Assembly: GCA_964509075.1 (NCBI GenBank)
Contig: CAZDWC010000004.1
Location: 1-64,000 of the forward strand
Length of the DNA stretch: 64,000 nt
Source of the DNA: UBA7239 sp964509075
GTDB taxonomy: Bacteria > Pseudomonadota > Gammaproteobacteria > Pseudomonadales > UBA7239
Direction of reading: 5' to 3'
Shown in pieces: positions 52,677-61,357 of this stretch; position 1 is the first letter of the stretch; every line of letters begins with the position of its first letter. The notes under the pieces were generated by a model that worked only from the letters and a program-made list of their open reading frames with translations, was not told the origin of the DNA and ran no database searches. Both the position numbers and the translations under genes were made by a program.

Positions 52677-54062
52677 TCACTCGTATTGTTCGCGATATTT
52701 CTTGACGATGTGCAATGCGATGACATTGAACAGCAACGTCACCACAAACAGCACCAGACCGAGCGCAAATGCCGCCAGCGTTTTCGGGCTGTCAAACTCC
52801 TGATCGCCTACCAACAGCGTTGCAATCTGCACTGTCACCGTTGTCACAGCCTCCAGCGGGTTGGCAGTGAGTTTTGCCGACATGCCTGCCGCCATCACCA
52901 CGATCATGGTTTCGCCGATGGCACGACTCACCGCCAGCAACACGCCGCCGACAATGCCGGGCAATGCTGCAGGAATAATCACTTTTGTAATCGTCTCTGC
53001 CTGCGTGGCGCCCAGCGCATAGCTGCCGTCACGCATCGCCTGCGGCACGGCATTAATGACATCATCGGCCAGAGAGGAAATGAACGGGATGATCATCACG
53101 CCCATGACAATGCCTGCTGCCAGCGCACTTTCCGATGCCACCGCCAGTCCGACGTGTTCGCCCAGTTCACGAATGAACGGCGCCACCGTCAATGCAGCAA
53201 AGAATCCGTAAACCACTGTGGGAATGCCCGCCAGCAATTCCAGCAAGGGTTTCATGACACGGCGCACGGAATGCCCGGCATATTCTGAGAGATAAATGGC
53301 AGACATCAGGCCACAAGGTACCGCAACCAACATGGCAATCACGGCAATCAGTGCCGTGCCGGCAAACAGCGGCACAGCGCCGAATGCACCGGAAGAACCT
53401 GCCTGATCTGCGCGCATGGCAATCTGCGGACTCCACTCCAGGCCGAACAGGAATGTCCACCACGGCACGGCATGAAAAAAACGCAGCGACTCAAACAGCA
53501 CAGACAACACTATGCCGATGGTGGTGAGAATGGCTATACAGGCACTCGCCAGCAGAAATGCCCGCCCCACGCCCTCCACCTGCAAGCGTGTGCGCACGTG
53601 CGGTGCGATGCGAAGCACACTCACGATAAAACCCGCCACGGCCAACACCAGCAGCAATGCGCTGACGAGACGCTGATGGCGGATGACAACATCATGATAG
53701 ATGGCAGCGGCCTGCACTATTTCAGCAGGTTGATCCTGCGTCGACATGCCTGCCGCAATATTTCTGACAGTGTTCAGCAGCAAATCCTGCTCGCCGGCAG
53801 ACAGCGCATGCCAACTGGCGGGCACTTGCGTCATCAGCATGGCAATATTGATCTTGTCGCCGAACAGCAACCACAACCCTAGCAGGAGGACAGCAGGCAG
53901 ACCACACCAGATGGCCGCCATCATGCCGTAATAGAAAGGCAGCGAATTGAGGTGATGAATACCGCCCAACGCCAACCCCATACGCAGGGCGCGCTGCTGG
54001 CCTACCACATAAGCCAGCACCACCAGCACCATCAGGCACGCAAACAAGGTACCGATGTTCAT
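52677..54062 (-). CDS. pstC: Phosphate ABC transporter permease (long PstC)
   Basis: Second permease of the Pst importer. 461 residues, longer than E. coli PstC because of an N-terminal two-TM unit with a periplasmic loop (~70-140). The core has SAIYLSEYAGHSVRRVMKPL, LLAGIPTVVYGFFAALTVAP and the coupling loop SYALGATQAETITKVIIPAA. It is separated from pstS by 135 bases containing a stable hairpin. Confidence 0.96.
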   Translation of the reverse strand: MNIGTLFACLMVLVVLAYVVGQQRALRMGLALGGIHHLNSLPFYYGMMAAIWCGLPAVLLLGLWLLFGDKINIAMLMTQVPASWHALSAGEQDLLLNTVRNIAAGMSTQDQPAEIVQAAAIYHDVVIRHQRLVSALLLVLAVAGFIVSVLRIAPHVRTRLQVEGVGRAFLLASACIAILTTIGIVLSVLFESLRFFHAVPWWTFLFGLEWSPQIAMRADQAGSSGAFGAVPLFAGTALIAVIAMLVAVPCGLMSAIYLSEYAGHSVRRVMKPLLELLAGIPTVVYGFFAALTVAPFIRELGEHVGLAVASESALAAGIVMGVMIIPFISSLADDVINAVPQAMRDGSYALGATQAETITKVIIPAALPGIVGGVLLAVSRAIGETMIVVMAAGMSAKLTANPLEAVTTVTVQIATLLVGDQEFDSPKTLAAFALGLVLFVVTLLFNVIALHIVKKYREQYE

Positions 54063-54144
54063 ACGCCAAACCCTCTCTGCAAAAACATCATGCTCACTTG
54101 CTCAACTTGAAATGTTGCGTTCAAACGGTAGCTGTTACAGACAA

Positions 54145-54182
54145 CAAAGCCAGCAGCAGATTTTTACCTGCCGCTGGCTTTG
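54145..54182 (-). terminator. Attenuating/stabilising hairpin between pstS and pstC
   Basis: The left arm CAAAGCCAGCAGCAG (54145-54159) pairs with the right arm CTGCCGCTGGCTTTG (54168-54182) with one mismatch and an 8-base A/T loop. The U-run after it is weak (TTGTTGT). Such hairpins after pstS let the abundant binding protein be made in excess over the permeases. Confidence 0.7.
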
Positions 54183-54197
54183 GTATAGCGCCGGAAA

Positions 54198-55247
54198 TCA
54201 GAGTTTTTCCGGCAGGACTTTCAGCACCTTGACATCAGCGGCAACCTGCTTGCGCTCATCTGTGGTCATCGGAATCATGCCCTTGCCGGCCAGATAACCT
54301 TCCTCGCCCCAAGCCGCTTCGGAGGTGAATTCAGCCAGGAACTGCTCAATGCCTGGCACGCTGCCAATATGGCCTTTCTTCACATAGAAGAACAGTGGGC
54401 GCGAAACCTTGTATTCACCGCTGGCAATGGTTTCAAAGGTCGGCAGCTTGCCGTCGACTTCAGAGCCCTGCACCTTGTCGGCATTTTCTTCAAGGAAGCT
54501 GAAGCCGAAGATACCGAAGGCATCCTTGTTGGCAACCAGTTTCTGTACTATCAGGTTGTCGTTCTCACCCGCTTCAATATAAGCGCCGTCTTCGCGCACG
54601 CTTTTGCATTTCTTCGAGTAATCATCCTTGTCGATTTTTTCCAGATTACCGAGCCATGCATACTGTTTGCAGGAGTCTTCGAGCACCAGCTCAACAAATG
54701 AATCGCGCGTGCCGGATGTCGGCGGAGGACCAATCACTTCGATCTTGGTAGCTGGCAAAGACTTGTCAATATCGCTCCACAATTTGTGCGGGTTATCGAC
54801 CAGCTTCTCGTCACCATTCTTGGCCGGAATCTGTTTCGCCAGCGCCAGATAAATCTGTTCGCGCGTCAGTTTCATCACCGGCGCCTGCTTGCTGTTCGCA
54901 AAAGCGATGCCGTCGTAACCGATCTTGACCTCGACCACCTCCTTGACACCGTTCTCCATGCACTTGTCCAGCTCGGACTGCTTGATGCGACGCGAGGCAT
55001 TGGTGATGTCGGGGGTGTCGATACCCGCACCGGCACAGAACAGCTTCATGCCGCCACCGGTCCCGGTAGACTCGACCTTCGGTGTCTTGCCGGAAGCCTT
55101 GCCATAGTGCTCAGCCACCACAGTGGAAAAGGGGTAAACGGTTGAGGAGCCAACCACGTTGATGGTATCGCGACCCGCTGCAGCGGCAGGCGCGGAGAGG
55201 CTCGCAGCCGCAAGGGCTACAGAAGCAAAGGCAAGCAGTTTTTTCAT
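54198..55247 (-). CDS. pstS: Periplasmic phosphate-binding protein
   Basis: Captures phosphate for the Pst importer. 349 residues. Signal peptide MKKLLAFASVALAAASLSAP with AAAA (cut near 23), then VVGSSTVYPFSTVVAEHYGK, TGTGGGMKLFCAG (phosphate-binding loop), ITNASRRIKQSELDKC and PPTSGTRDSFVELVLED. I take ATG 55247 with GGAGAC upstream; the frame continues upstream but without a signal peptide. A Pho box is ~90 bases before it. First gene of pstSCAB-phoU. Confidence 0.97.
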   Translation of the reverse strand: MKKLLAFASVALAAASLSAPAAAAGRDTINVVGSSTVYPFSTVVAEHYGKASGKTPKVESTGTGGGMKLFCAGAGIDTPDITNASRRIKQSELDKCMENGVKEVVEVKIGYDGIAFANSKQAPVMKLTREQIYLALAKQIPAKNGDEKLVDNPHKLWSDIDKSLPATKIEVIGPPPTSGTRDSFVELVLEDSCKQYAWLGNLEKIDKDDYSKKCKSVREDGAYIEAGENDNLIVQKLVANKDAFGIFGFSFLEENADKVQGSEVDGKLPTFETIASGEYKVSRPLFFYVKKGHIGSVPGIEQFLAEFTSEAAWGEEGYLAGKGMIPMTTDERKQVAADVKVLKVLPEKL

Positions 55248-55337
55248 GGAATGTCTCCGGTAAGCACTGTTCATACAGGGTTTGATTGAAACAGAACGCA
55301 GCTTAGGCAGTGGCGGTGACAAGACTATGAACGAATT

Positions 55338-55355
55338 ATGACAGTTATATGACAG
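55338..55355 (-). promoter_or_regulatory. Pho box (PhoB site) of pstS
   Basis: Minus strand CTGTCATATAACTGTCAT: two CTGTCAT half-sites with an 11-base period, a near-perfect PhoB box. A CATAGT -10-like sequence follows ~10 bases downstream. Its orientation points to pstS. The divergent DUF47-pit pair starts 57 bases away on the other side. Confidence 0.93.
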
Positions 55356-55411
55356 CCGCGCCGTTTCCGGATACTCTTCGCGCCTCTGACACACAGCCCG
55401 CCAGGTGACCC

Positions 55412-56050
55412 ATGTTCGGCCGATTCATGCCACGCGAAGTCAAGTTCTTTGATCTGTTCAACGCCCACACCAAAGAGATAGTACGGGGTGCCGACGCCCT
55501 GGTGGCGGTGATGGCGGCCCTCGCCCAGTCGCCGGAAGCCGCCGCCGCCCACGCCGCGACACTGGATGCCATCGAGGAGCGCGCTGACAAGATTGCCGAC
55601 GAAACCCTGGCCCTGCTGCACGCTACCTTTATAACCCCGCTGGATCGCGACGAGATACATCAATTGATCAAGCATCTCGACGATGTACTGGACACCATTC
55701 AGGATGCCGGCGGCACGATCAACACCTACGATATCCGCCGCGCCACGCCGGAGGCTATCCGTTTCTCCGAAATCATCCGCGCATCGGCACAGTGCGTGGA
55801 GAAAGCCGTGGCCATGCTCAGCAACATGAAAAATGGCCCGGCCATCCTCGACATCTGCAAGCAGATCAGCACCCTGGAATCCGATGCCGACTGCGTATTG
55901 CGCGAGGCGATGTCCAAACTGTTCCGCGAGGAGCCGGACGTGCGCGAGCTGATCAAGCTCAAGGTCATGTACGAACTGCTGGAAACGGTCACCGACTGCT
56001 GCAAGCGCGTGGCCACCATCCTGGAAGCCATCGTCCTCGAAAACTCTTGA
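55412..56050 (+). CDS. DUF47 (PhoU-like) protein, Pit accessory factor
   Basis: 212 residues, all-helical PhoU-like DUF47 protein (TIGR00153 type): MFGRFMPREVKFFDLFNAHT, ERADKIADETLALLHATFITPLDRDEI, HLDDVLDTIQDAG, LESDADCVLREAMSKLF and ELLETVTDCCKRVATILE. Such proteins are encoded directly before pit genes and are thought to control them. It is divergent from pstS. pit follows 16 bases later. Confidence 0.93.
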   Translation: MFGRFMPREVKFFDLFNAHTKEIVRGADALVAVMAALAQSPEAAAAHAATLDAIEERADKIADETLALLHATFITPLDRDEIHQLIKHLDDVLDTIQDAGGTINTYDIRRATPEAIRFSEIIRASAQCVEKAVAMLSNMKNGPAILDICKQISTLESDADCVLREAMSKLFREEPDVRELIKLKVMYELLETVTDCCKRVATILEAIVLENS

Positions 56051-56066
56051 ACGGCAGGTACTGACC

Positions 56067-57074
56067 ATGGATCACCTGACCATGTCTTTCGGCGTGCTGG
56101 CCTTTCTGGTGGCCCTGGCACTGGCCTTCGACTTCATGAACGGCTTCCACGATGCGGCCAACGCCATCGCCACCGTGGTTTCAACCCGCGTCCTCAAGCC
56201 CTACCAGGCCGTGATGCTGGCCACCGTGTTCAACTTCGTCGCCATCTGGGTGTTCCAGCTCAAGGTGGCCGCCATGGTGGGCAAGGGCACCATCGATCCC
56301 TCCATCGTCGACCATTACGTGGTATTCGGTGCGCTGATCGGCGCCATCGTCTGGAACATCATCACCTGGTATTACGGCATCCCTTCATCCTCTTCACATG
56401 CCCTGATCGGCGGGCTGATCGGCGCGGCGCTGGCCAAATCCGGCCCGGATGCACTGATCTCGGCAGGCATTACCAAGGCGGTCACCTTCATTTTCGTGTC
56501 GCCCCTGGTCGGCATGTTGCTGGGTGGCTTGATCATGCTGCTGATCTCGTGGGTCTGCCGCGGCACCACGCCACGCAAGGTCGATACCTGGTCACGTCGC
56601 CTGCAGCTGATTTCTGCCTCGGCCTACGCCCTGGGTCACGGCGGCAACGACGCCCAGAAAACCATCGGCATTATCTGGATGCTGCTGATTGCAGCCGGGG
56701 TCTGCGGCAAGGATGAGCACGTGCCGTACTGGGTGGTGGTGGCCTGCTATGGCGCCATTGGTCTCGGCACCGCCTTCGGTGGCTGGCGCATCATCAAACT
56801 CATGGGACAGAAGATCACCAAACTGCGCCCGGTGGGTGGCTTCGCCGCACAGACCGCCGGTTCCATCATGCTGTTTGCCGCCACCTCCTTCGGCATTCCC
56901 GTCTCCACCACACACACCATCACCGGCGCCATTGTTGGTGTCGGTGCCAACCGCAAGCTCTCGGCCGTGCGCTGGGGCGTTGCCGGCACGATTGTCTGGG
57001 CGTGGATTTTCACCATTCCCGCCAGCGCGCTGATCTCGGCTTGCTGCTGGTGGCTGGGGCGGTTGGTGCTGTAA
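56067..57074 (+). CDS. pit: Low-affinity inorganic phosphate transporter
   Basis: Proton-coupled phosphate (metal-phosphate) transporter of the PiT family. 335 residues with about ten TM helices. The two PD001131-type signatures are GFHDAANAIATVVSTRVLKP (~27-46) and the inverted copy near ASAYALGHGGNDAQKTIGII (~190) and FGIPVSTTHTITGAIVGVG. It is an operon with the DUF47 gene. The pairing of low-affinity pit and high-affinity pst around one intergenic region is notable. Confidence 0.96.
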   Translation: MDHLTMSFGVLAFLVALALAFDFMNGFHDAANAIATVVSTRVLKPYQAVMLATVFNFVAIWVFQLKVAAMVGKGTIDPSIVDHYVVFGALIGAIVWNIITWYYGIPSSSSHALIGGLIGAALAKSGPDALISAGITKAVTFIFVSPLVGMLLGGLIMLLISWVCRGTTPRKVDTWSRRLQLISASAYALGHGGNDAQKTIGIIWMLLIAAGVCGKDEHVPYWVVVACYGAIGLGTAFGGWRIIKLMGQKITKLRPVGGFAAQTAGSIMLFAATSFGIPVSTTHTITGAIVGVGANRKLSAVRWGVAGTIVWAWIFTIPASALISACCWWLGRLVL

Positions 57075-57179
57075 ACAGCCCTCCCCTCCGGTTCACGCCG
57101 CGAACCACCTCCCCCCCTATCAGGGGAGGAGCAAACTCTCCCCCTGACAAGGGGGAGTACGCCGAAGGCGGGAGGGGGG
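57075..57179. repeat. GC-rich palindromic intergenic repeat (REP-like, second type)
   Basis: Two adjacent inverted repeats, CTCCCCCCCTATCAGGGGAG-like and CTCCCCCTGACAAGGGGGAG, followed by GCCGAAGGCGGGAGGGGGG. The whole gap between pit and the KstD-like gene is filled with it. It can form hairpins and probably ends both convergent transcripts. Confidence 0.75.
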
Positions 57180-58919
57180 TCAGGTTTCCGCCGCTGTCTC
57201 CGCCGCCACAAAAGCAAACGTCATCGCCGGCCCGAGCGTCGAGCCGGCGCCGGCGTAAGAGCGGCCCATCACCGCTGCGGAGCAGTTGCCGCAGGCGTAC
57301 AACCCTTCGATCACGGAACCATCTTCACGCAACACCTGCGCATCGGCATTGGTGAGCAGGCCGCCCTTGGTACCGATATCGCCCGCCACCACCGGCACGG
57401 CGTAGAACGGCCCGGTTTCCAGCGCGCCCAGATTGGGATTGGGGCGACAGGAGGCATCCGAGTAGTAGCGATCCGACGCATTGCTGCCGCGCCCGAAATC
57501 CTCGTCCACCCCAGTCTGTGCAAAGCGGTTGAAGCGCATCACGCTCTGTTGCAGGTTCTGGGCATCGACGCCGATCTGGTGCGCGAGCGCCGAAATCGTG
57601 TCGCCTTTATAAAGCAGCGTATTCCAGTAGCGCTCGGGGATTACCGAGTCCGGCATCATGGTGGCTGGGTAAATGGCACCGGCTATCGCGGTCTTGCGGC
57701 GGTAGCTGGCATCAAAAATCATCCAGCACGGCACGGCCTGCCGTTCACCGTCGATGTGATTGGCATACATGCCGTTGACCACGTCGATATACGGCGCCGC
57801 TTCATTGGTGAAGCGCTCGCCACGGCTGTTGACGAACAGGCTGTGCGGCATGCTTTTCTCGAACACCAGGGCATGGCCGTAAGGGCTGCCCGGCACCGTG
57901 GTGCCCGGTGTCCACCAGGCATCATCCATCAACGCCAGCGCCGGGTTGAGCGCTTCGCTCATCTTCAGCGCATCACCGGTGTTGTGCTTGTTGGCAGCCG
58001 ACCAGTTGGTGTGTGTGGGTTTGGGCAGATAGCGCTGGCGCAGCACAGGGTCATGCTCGAAGCCACCACTGGCCAGCAACACGCCCTTGCGGGCACGCAC
58101 GGCGACGGGCCTGCCATCGCGCTCGATGAGCGCGCCGACCACGCGGCCCTCCTCCACCAGCAGCTGCCGGGCCGGGCTATTGAGCCACAGCGGCACGCCG
58201 CGCTTTTTCAGCGCCAGACGCAAGGGCGCCACCAGCGCATTGCCCAGCGTCACCCGCGTGCTGCGCGGGGCGATCAACCGCAAGGGCAAGCCGAGAACAT
58301 ACAGAAAGACGCTTTTCAGCATCGACACATACATCTGCCAGTCGCCGCGCACACCGTGGTAGGCATCGGCGGCCGTCATGTGCAGCAAGCCGAAAGTTAC
58401 GCAGGCAGGATGCGGCGGGCGCAGCTGGCGCAGATCCAGGCCCAGTTTCAGGGTGAGGAAGCGTTTGGCCTCAAGTGTGCGGGCACCGGGTTTGGCACCG
58501 GGCGCATTCGGATAGTAGTCACAGTATTTGGGCAGGGCATCGCAGACCAGATCGTTGCGCTCTTCAAGGTAGCGCAGCATCTCGGCGCCCTTGCGGATGA
58601 ACATGCGCAGACGCGATTCTTCCACCTCTCCATCGGTAATGCTCTTGAGGTAAGTAAGCGCTTCTTCTTCGCTGTCCTGAACACCGACACCGGGCATGCG
58701 GTGATTGTTGGGAATCCAGATGCTGCCACCGGACATCGCCGAAGTGCCGCCATAGTAGGCGCTCTTTTCCACCACCAGGGTGTCGAGGCCGAGGTCGTGG
58801 GCGCGGATGGCCCCGGTCAGGCCACCGGCACCGGTGCCGACCACCAGAAAATCTACCTCGACAGTTTCGACTCGCAGGGATTCAGCTTGTGAGGACACCC
58901 GGACAACTCCCCCGTACAA
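57180..58919 (-). CDS. FAD-dependent 3-ketosteroid delta-1-dehydrogenase-like protein
   Basis: 579 residues of the FAD_binding_2 family. The dinucleotide site is DFLVVGTGAGGLTGAIRAHD (~23-42), then YYGGTSAMSGGSIWIP. The second FAD site near the C-terminus is GLYACGNCSAAVMGRSYAGA followed by STLGPAMTFAF. This ending is that of KstD enzymes, which introduce the C1-C2 double bond of ring A in steroid breakdown. Related fumarate-reductase-like flavoproteins on other substrates are an alternative. The true start may be an inner codon near VSSQAESLRVETVEVD. No other steroid gene is adjacent. It ends in the palindromic repeat. Confidence 0.8.
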   Translation of the reverse strand: MYGGVVRVSSQAESLRVETVEVDFLVVGTGAGGLTGAIRAHDLGLDTLVVEKSAYYGGTSAMSGGSIWIPNNHRMPGVGVQDSEEEALTYLKSITDGEVEESRLRMFIRKGAEMLRYLEERNDLVCDALPKYCDYYPNAPGAKPGARTLEAKRFLTLKLGLDLRQLRPPHPACVTFGLLHMTAADAYHGVRGDWQMYVSMLKSVFLYVLGLPLRLIAPRSTRVTLGNALVAPLRLALKKRGVPLWLNSPARQLLVEEGRVVGALIERDGRPVAVRARKGVLLASGGFEHDPVLRQRYLPKPTHTNWSAANKHNTGDALKMSEALNPALALMDDAWWTPGTTVPGSPYGHALVFEKSMPHSLFVNSRGERFTNEAAPYIDVVNGMYANHIDGERQAVPCWMIFDASYRRKTAIAGAIYPATMMPDSVIPERYWNTLLYKGDTISALAHQIGVDAQNLQQSVMRFNRFAQTGVDEDFGRGSNASDRYYSDASCRPNPNLGALETGPFYAVPVVAGDIGTKGGLLTNADAQVLREDGSVIEGLYACGNCSAAVMGRSYAGAGSTLGPAMTFAFVAAETAAET

Positions 58920-58995
58920 CAGAAGAGCAGATCATAGTCGGGCGATCTGTTTCGTCCCAGACGCAGATCAACCTAAGCGGAATGTGGTGTGAGGT

Positions 58996-59283
58996 TCAGG
59001 GTGTTGCTACCTGCACATCCCCGAATACCTTGCTCGCGACTTTTTCATTGAAGAACATCACCGTGATCTGGTGTTTGTCGTCCTTCCACACCGCCGTGCC
59101 CGCTGAAATGCCCAGCGCACCGCCGCCCTGCGACGATTGCGGTTCACCGAGAATCTTGATCACCTCGGCCTGTGTCATGCCATTGCTGATCTTGCTGAAG
59201 TTTTCCTGCGTCAGTTTGGATCCGCAGGCTGCCAGCACAAGGCTCAGTGCAGCAATCACCAGACAGCGGGAAACAGTTTTCAT
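58996..59283 (-). CDS. Small outer-membrane-type lipoprotein, DUF3862/SmpA-like fold
   Basis: 95 residues. Signal peptide with lipobox (LVIAALSLVLAACG, Cys ~20), then LTQENFSKISNGMTQAEVIKILGEP, a helix-turn pattern shared with BamE/SmpA and BLIP-like domains, and AVWKDDKHQITVMFFNEKVA. It matches DUF3862 proteins; the role is unknown, possibly envelope assembly. It is downstream of the lambda-P-like gene on the same strand (21-base gap). Confidence 0.8.
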   Translation of the reverse strand: MKTVSRCLVIAALSLVLAACGSKLTQENFSKISNGMTQAEVIKILGEPQSSQGGGALGISAGTAVWKDDKHQITVMFFNEKVASKVFGDVQVATP

Positions 59284-59304
59284 GGGCGGGCTCCGATGGG
59301 AATT

Positions 59305-59961
59305 TTACAATTTGACCGATTCGCGCAGTGCCTGCATGGCGGCGTGGCGCTGTTCGGCAGTGAGCGGCTGGCGCGGATGTTCGGGCAGGGCCGGCACGGC
59401 AGGAATCTGCAGTTCTTCACCGCGCGCCACACGTTCTGCCAGTTCGCGGTAGTGCTTTTCGTACACAGGATAGGCCTGCTTTTCCGGCGTGCTGGCGAGG
59501 AAGAACCAGTCGCTGGCCAGCCCGGCCAGATACACCGCCGGGTGCGACCATGGCTGCTCTACTTTCGGTGATGGCGCGAGACAGGCTTCGCGGTAGGCGT
59601 CACGCGCATCCGGTAATCCGAGCGCTTCGGCTTCCAGGTATTTGAGCACGCCGCGCACGGTCGGCAGGTATTCGGATTCGCGCGTAGCCTGGCGGCCAGC
59701 CGCCAGGATCTGTTCCGGCGTGTATGCCGCCAGATGCGTGAGCCACAGACGCTTGGCGTACATCAGCTTTTCCTTGTCGGGAAACGCCTTCTGGTACTGG
59801 TTGTGATAGACCAGCGCGAATTCGGCAAACATCTGGTTTACCGCGTCGATCACCGCTTCACGGGCCGGGCCAGCACTGGCGGCTACGCGTTGTGAATTTA
59901 CGTGTTGCGAGTCAGAGGCCATCGGCCCAGCTGCGATCGGTGTGTGTGGCGATGAATCCAT
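59305..59961 (-). CDS. Phage lambda P-like replication protein (putative DnaB loader)
   Basis: 218 residues. The region AVNQMFAEFALVYHNQYQKAFPDKE through YAKRLWLTHLAAYTPEQIL and EYLPTVRGVLKYLE corresponds to the Phage_lambda_P family, whose founder loads DnaB onto DNA. There is no AAA+ motif, consistent with P and unlike DnaC. It overlaps the upstream DnaT-like gene by 50 bases with the ATG at 59961, or by 11 with the inner ATG at 59922 (MASDSQHV), so the pair is coupled. No phage structural gene is nearby, suggesting a domesticated loader. Confidence 0.75.
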   Translation of the reverse strand: MDSSPHTPIAAGPMASDSQHVNSQRVAASAGPAREAVIDAVNQMFAEFALVYHNQYQKAFPDKEKLMYAKRLWLTHLAAYTPEQILAAGRQATRESEYLPTVRGVLKYLEAEALGLPDARDAYREACLAPSPKVEQPWSHPAVYLAGLASDWFFLASTPEKQAYPVYEKHYRELAERVARGEELQIPAVPALPEHPRQPLTAEQRHAAMQALRESVKL

Positions 59962-60970
59962 CGGTCTCCCCCTGCCAAGGCTGCTGGTGGCGTCTGGCCC
60001 AGCGGTATTTTACATGGTGCAGGAACTTGCTGTTCCAGCTCGAATGCACCTGCTTGCTGTCCAGCCAGTACAACACGAATTCGCTCAACTGCGCGCGGGC
60101 AAACGTCTCGTCGATGGCTGCCATGTGCAGGATGTCATAGACATCGCCCGACGGCTGCCAGTCAGGGGTAATCGGGCGCGGCGTCGGATCATTGGCCAGC
60201 TTGGCGGTGAAAATCGCCCACTGCCGGCGCACATGCTGCAGGAACTTGCTGTCCCAGGTACTCGACTGCTCGCCGCGCTCGCGCCAGTACAGTACAAACT
60301 CGGGCACGCTGTCATCGATGAACTCGCGGCTGACGCCGGCGCGGGCGAGAATCTCCACCGCATCCGGCCCCGGTATCCAGCCGGCCGTCATCGGAGCGTT
60401 CTGGCGCAGGCGCGCGCCGTGCTGTTCCTGTTCGCGCCAGTTGCGCAAGACCTGCTTGAGAAAACGGTTGCCCCAGGCGTGGTGCGCCTCGCCGCGCTCG
60501 CGCCAGTAGCGCACAAACTCCGGCACCTGCTGCAATACAAAGTCTTGCGCCACCCCCAGTTGCGACAGCTGTCGCAACAACTCGGCGTCCGGCTGCCAGT
60601 TGGGTGAAATCAGTGAGGCGCGACCGGTAATGGATGGCGGTGGCTGGGTTGTTGCGGAAGCCGGCGCGATAGCGGTTTCGCCATCGGCCAGGCTGAAATC
60701 CAGCACATGACTGCTCAGATACGGCGCCGAGCGCAACTGCAAGATGCCTTTGTCACACAGGCTGCCGCTGATGCGCTGCACATCCTGCGGCGGCCAGAAG
60801 GGCAGGAATTGCTGCAGGGTCTGCCGATCCACCCGCAGCCAGCCCTGTTGGGCGCGATGCAGGAACAATTCATGCAGCACGCCAAGCAACACCGCTTCTT
60901 CGAGGCCGATGGTGGCAGCCAGCGACGGTGAGATCACCAGCGGTTTTTCAGGGAGCAGGGAGGAGACCAT
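59912..60970 (-). CDS. DnaT-like ssDNA-binding protein with three tandem DnaT domains
   Basis: 352 residues. An N-terminal winged-helix-like part (~10-95, AATIGLEEAVLLGVLHELF) is followed by three DnaT-type repeats at ~122-178, ~196-251 and ~268-324. Each begins P-x-W-x-P and contains the core PEFVLYWRERGE...W-x-x-(K/R)FL-x-x-V-x-x-x-W. E. coli DnaT has one such domain and works in PriA-dependent restart, handing over to DnaC-DnaB. Here it precedes a lambda-P-like gene, so the pair may do the DnaT-DnaC job. ATG at 60970. Confidence 0.8.
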   Translation of the reverse strand: MVSSLLPEKPLVISPSLAATIGLEEAVLLGVLHELFLHRAQQGWLRVDRQTLQQFLPFWPPQDVQRISGSLCDKGILQLRSAPYLSSHVLDFSLADGETAIAPASATTQPPPSITGRASLISPNWQPDAELLRQLSQLGVAQDFVLQQVPEFVRYWRERGEAHHAWGNRFLKQVLRNWREQEQHGARLRQNAPMTAGWIPGPDAVEILARAGVSREFIDDSVPEFVLYWRERGEQSSTWDSKFLQHVRRQWAIFTAKLANDPTPRPITPDWQPSGDVYDILHMAAIDETFARAQLSEFVLYWLDSKQVHSSWNSKFLHHVKYRWARRHQQPWQGETDGFIATHTDRSWADGL

Positions 60971-60985
60971 GAGAAACAGGGACGC

Positions 60986-61180
60986 TCAGGCGTCGAGGTC
61001 GGGAATGAGTTTGCTCTCGATGCGCACAATGGCATCTTTCAGCCACAATTTTCGCTTCTTCATGCGCTGCAGCAACAGCTGGTCGCAGTAAGGCAATTCC
61101 TGCAGCGACGAGATCTCGCCATCAAGTGAACGATGCTCATCACGCAGGCGCTGCAGGGTTGTTGTCAGTTCTTCTTCCAT
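60986..61180 (-). CDS. YdcH-family (DUF465) small protein
   Basis: 64 residues: EEELTTTLQRLRDEHRSLDG, then ELPYCDQLLLQRMKKRKLWLKDAI. This is the DUF465 coiled-coil pattern, with the conserved L-K-K-x-K-L-x-L-K-D near the end. The function is unknown. The ATG at 61180 fits the family length; the frame stays open far upstream without similarity. It lies 15 bases before the DnaT-like gene on the same strand. The stretch 61181-61357 between it and the TPR gene holds no other feature I can support. Confidence 0.85.
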   Translation of the reverse strand: MEEELTTTLQRLRDEHRSLDGEISSLQELPYCDQLLLQRMKKRKLWLKDAIVRIESKLIPDLDA

Positions 61181-61357
61181 CGGATGCGTACAGCCAGGAT
61201 GTGGCGTCTTTATACACGGGCGCGCTGGCCGAGCCAAGGATTTTTGCCCGCGCCACAGGCACGCTTGTTCCTGTGATCTGCTGGCCAGTAAACTGGATAG
61301 CCATTGGCACGCGCAAATCTGGCGGGTGCTGGCAGCCTCACTGTTGGGAAAATAGCC

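Noticed and set aside
57549..58892. 447-codon open frame opposite the KstD-like gene
   Set aside because: Antisense shadow rich in His/Gln/Arg, no domain.
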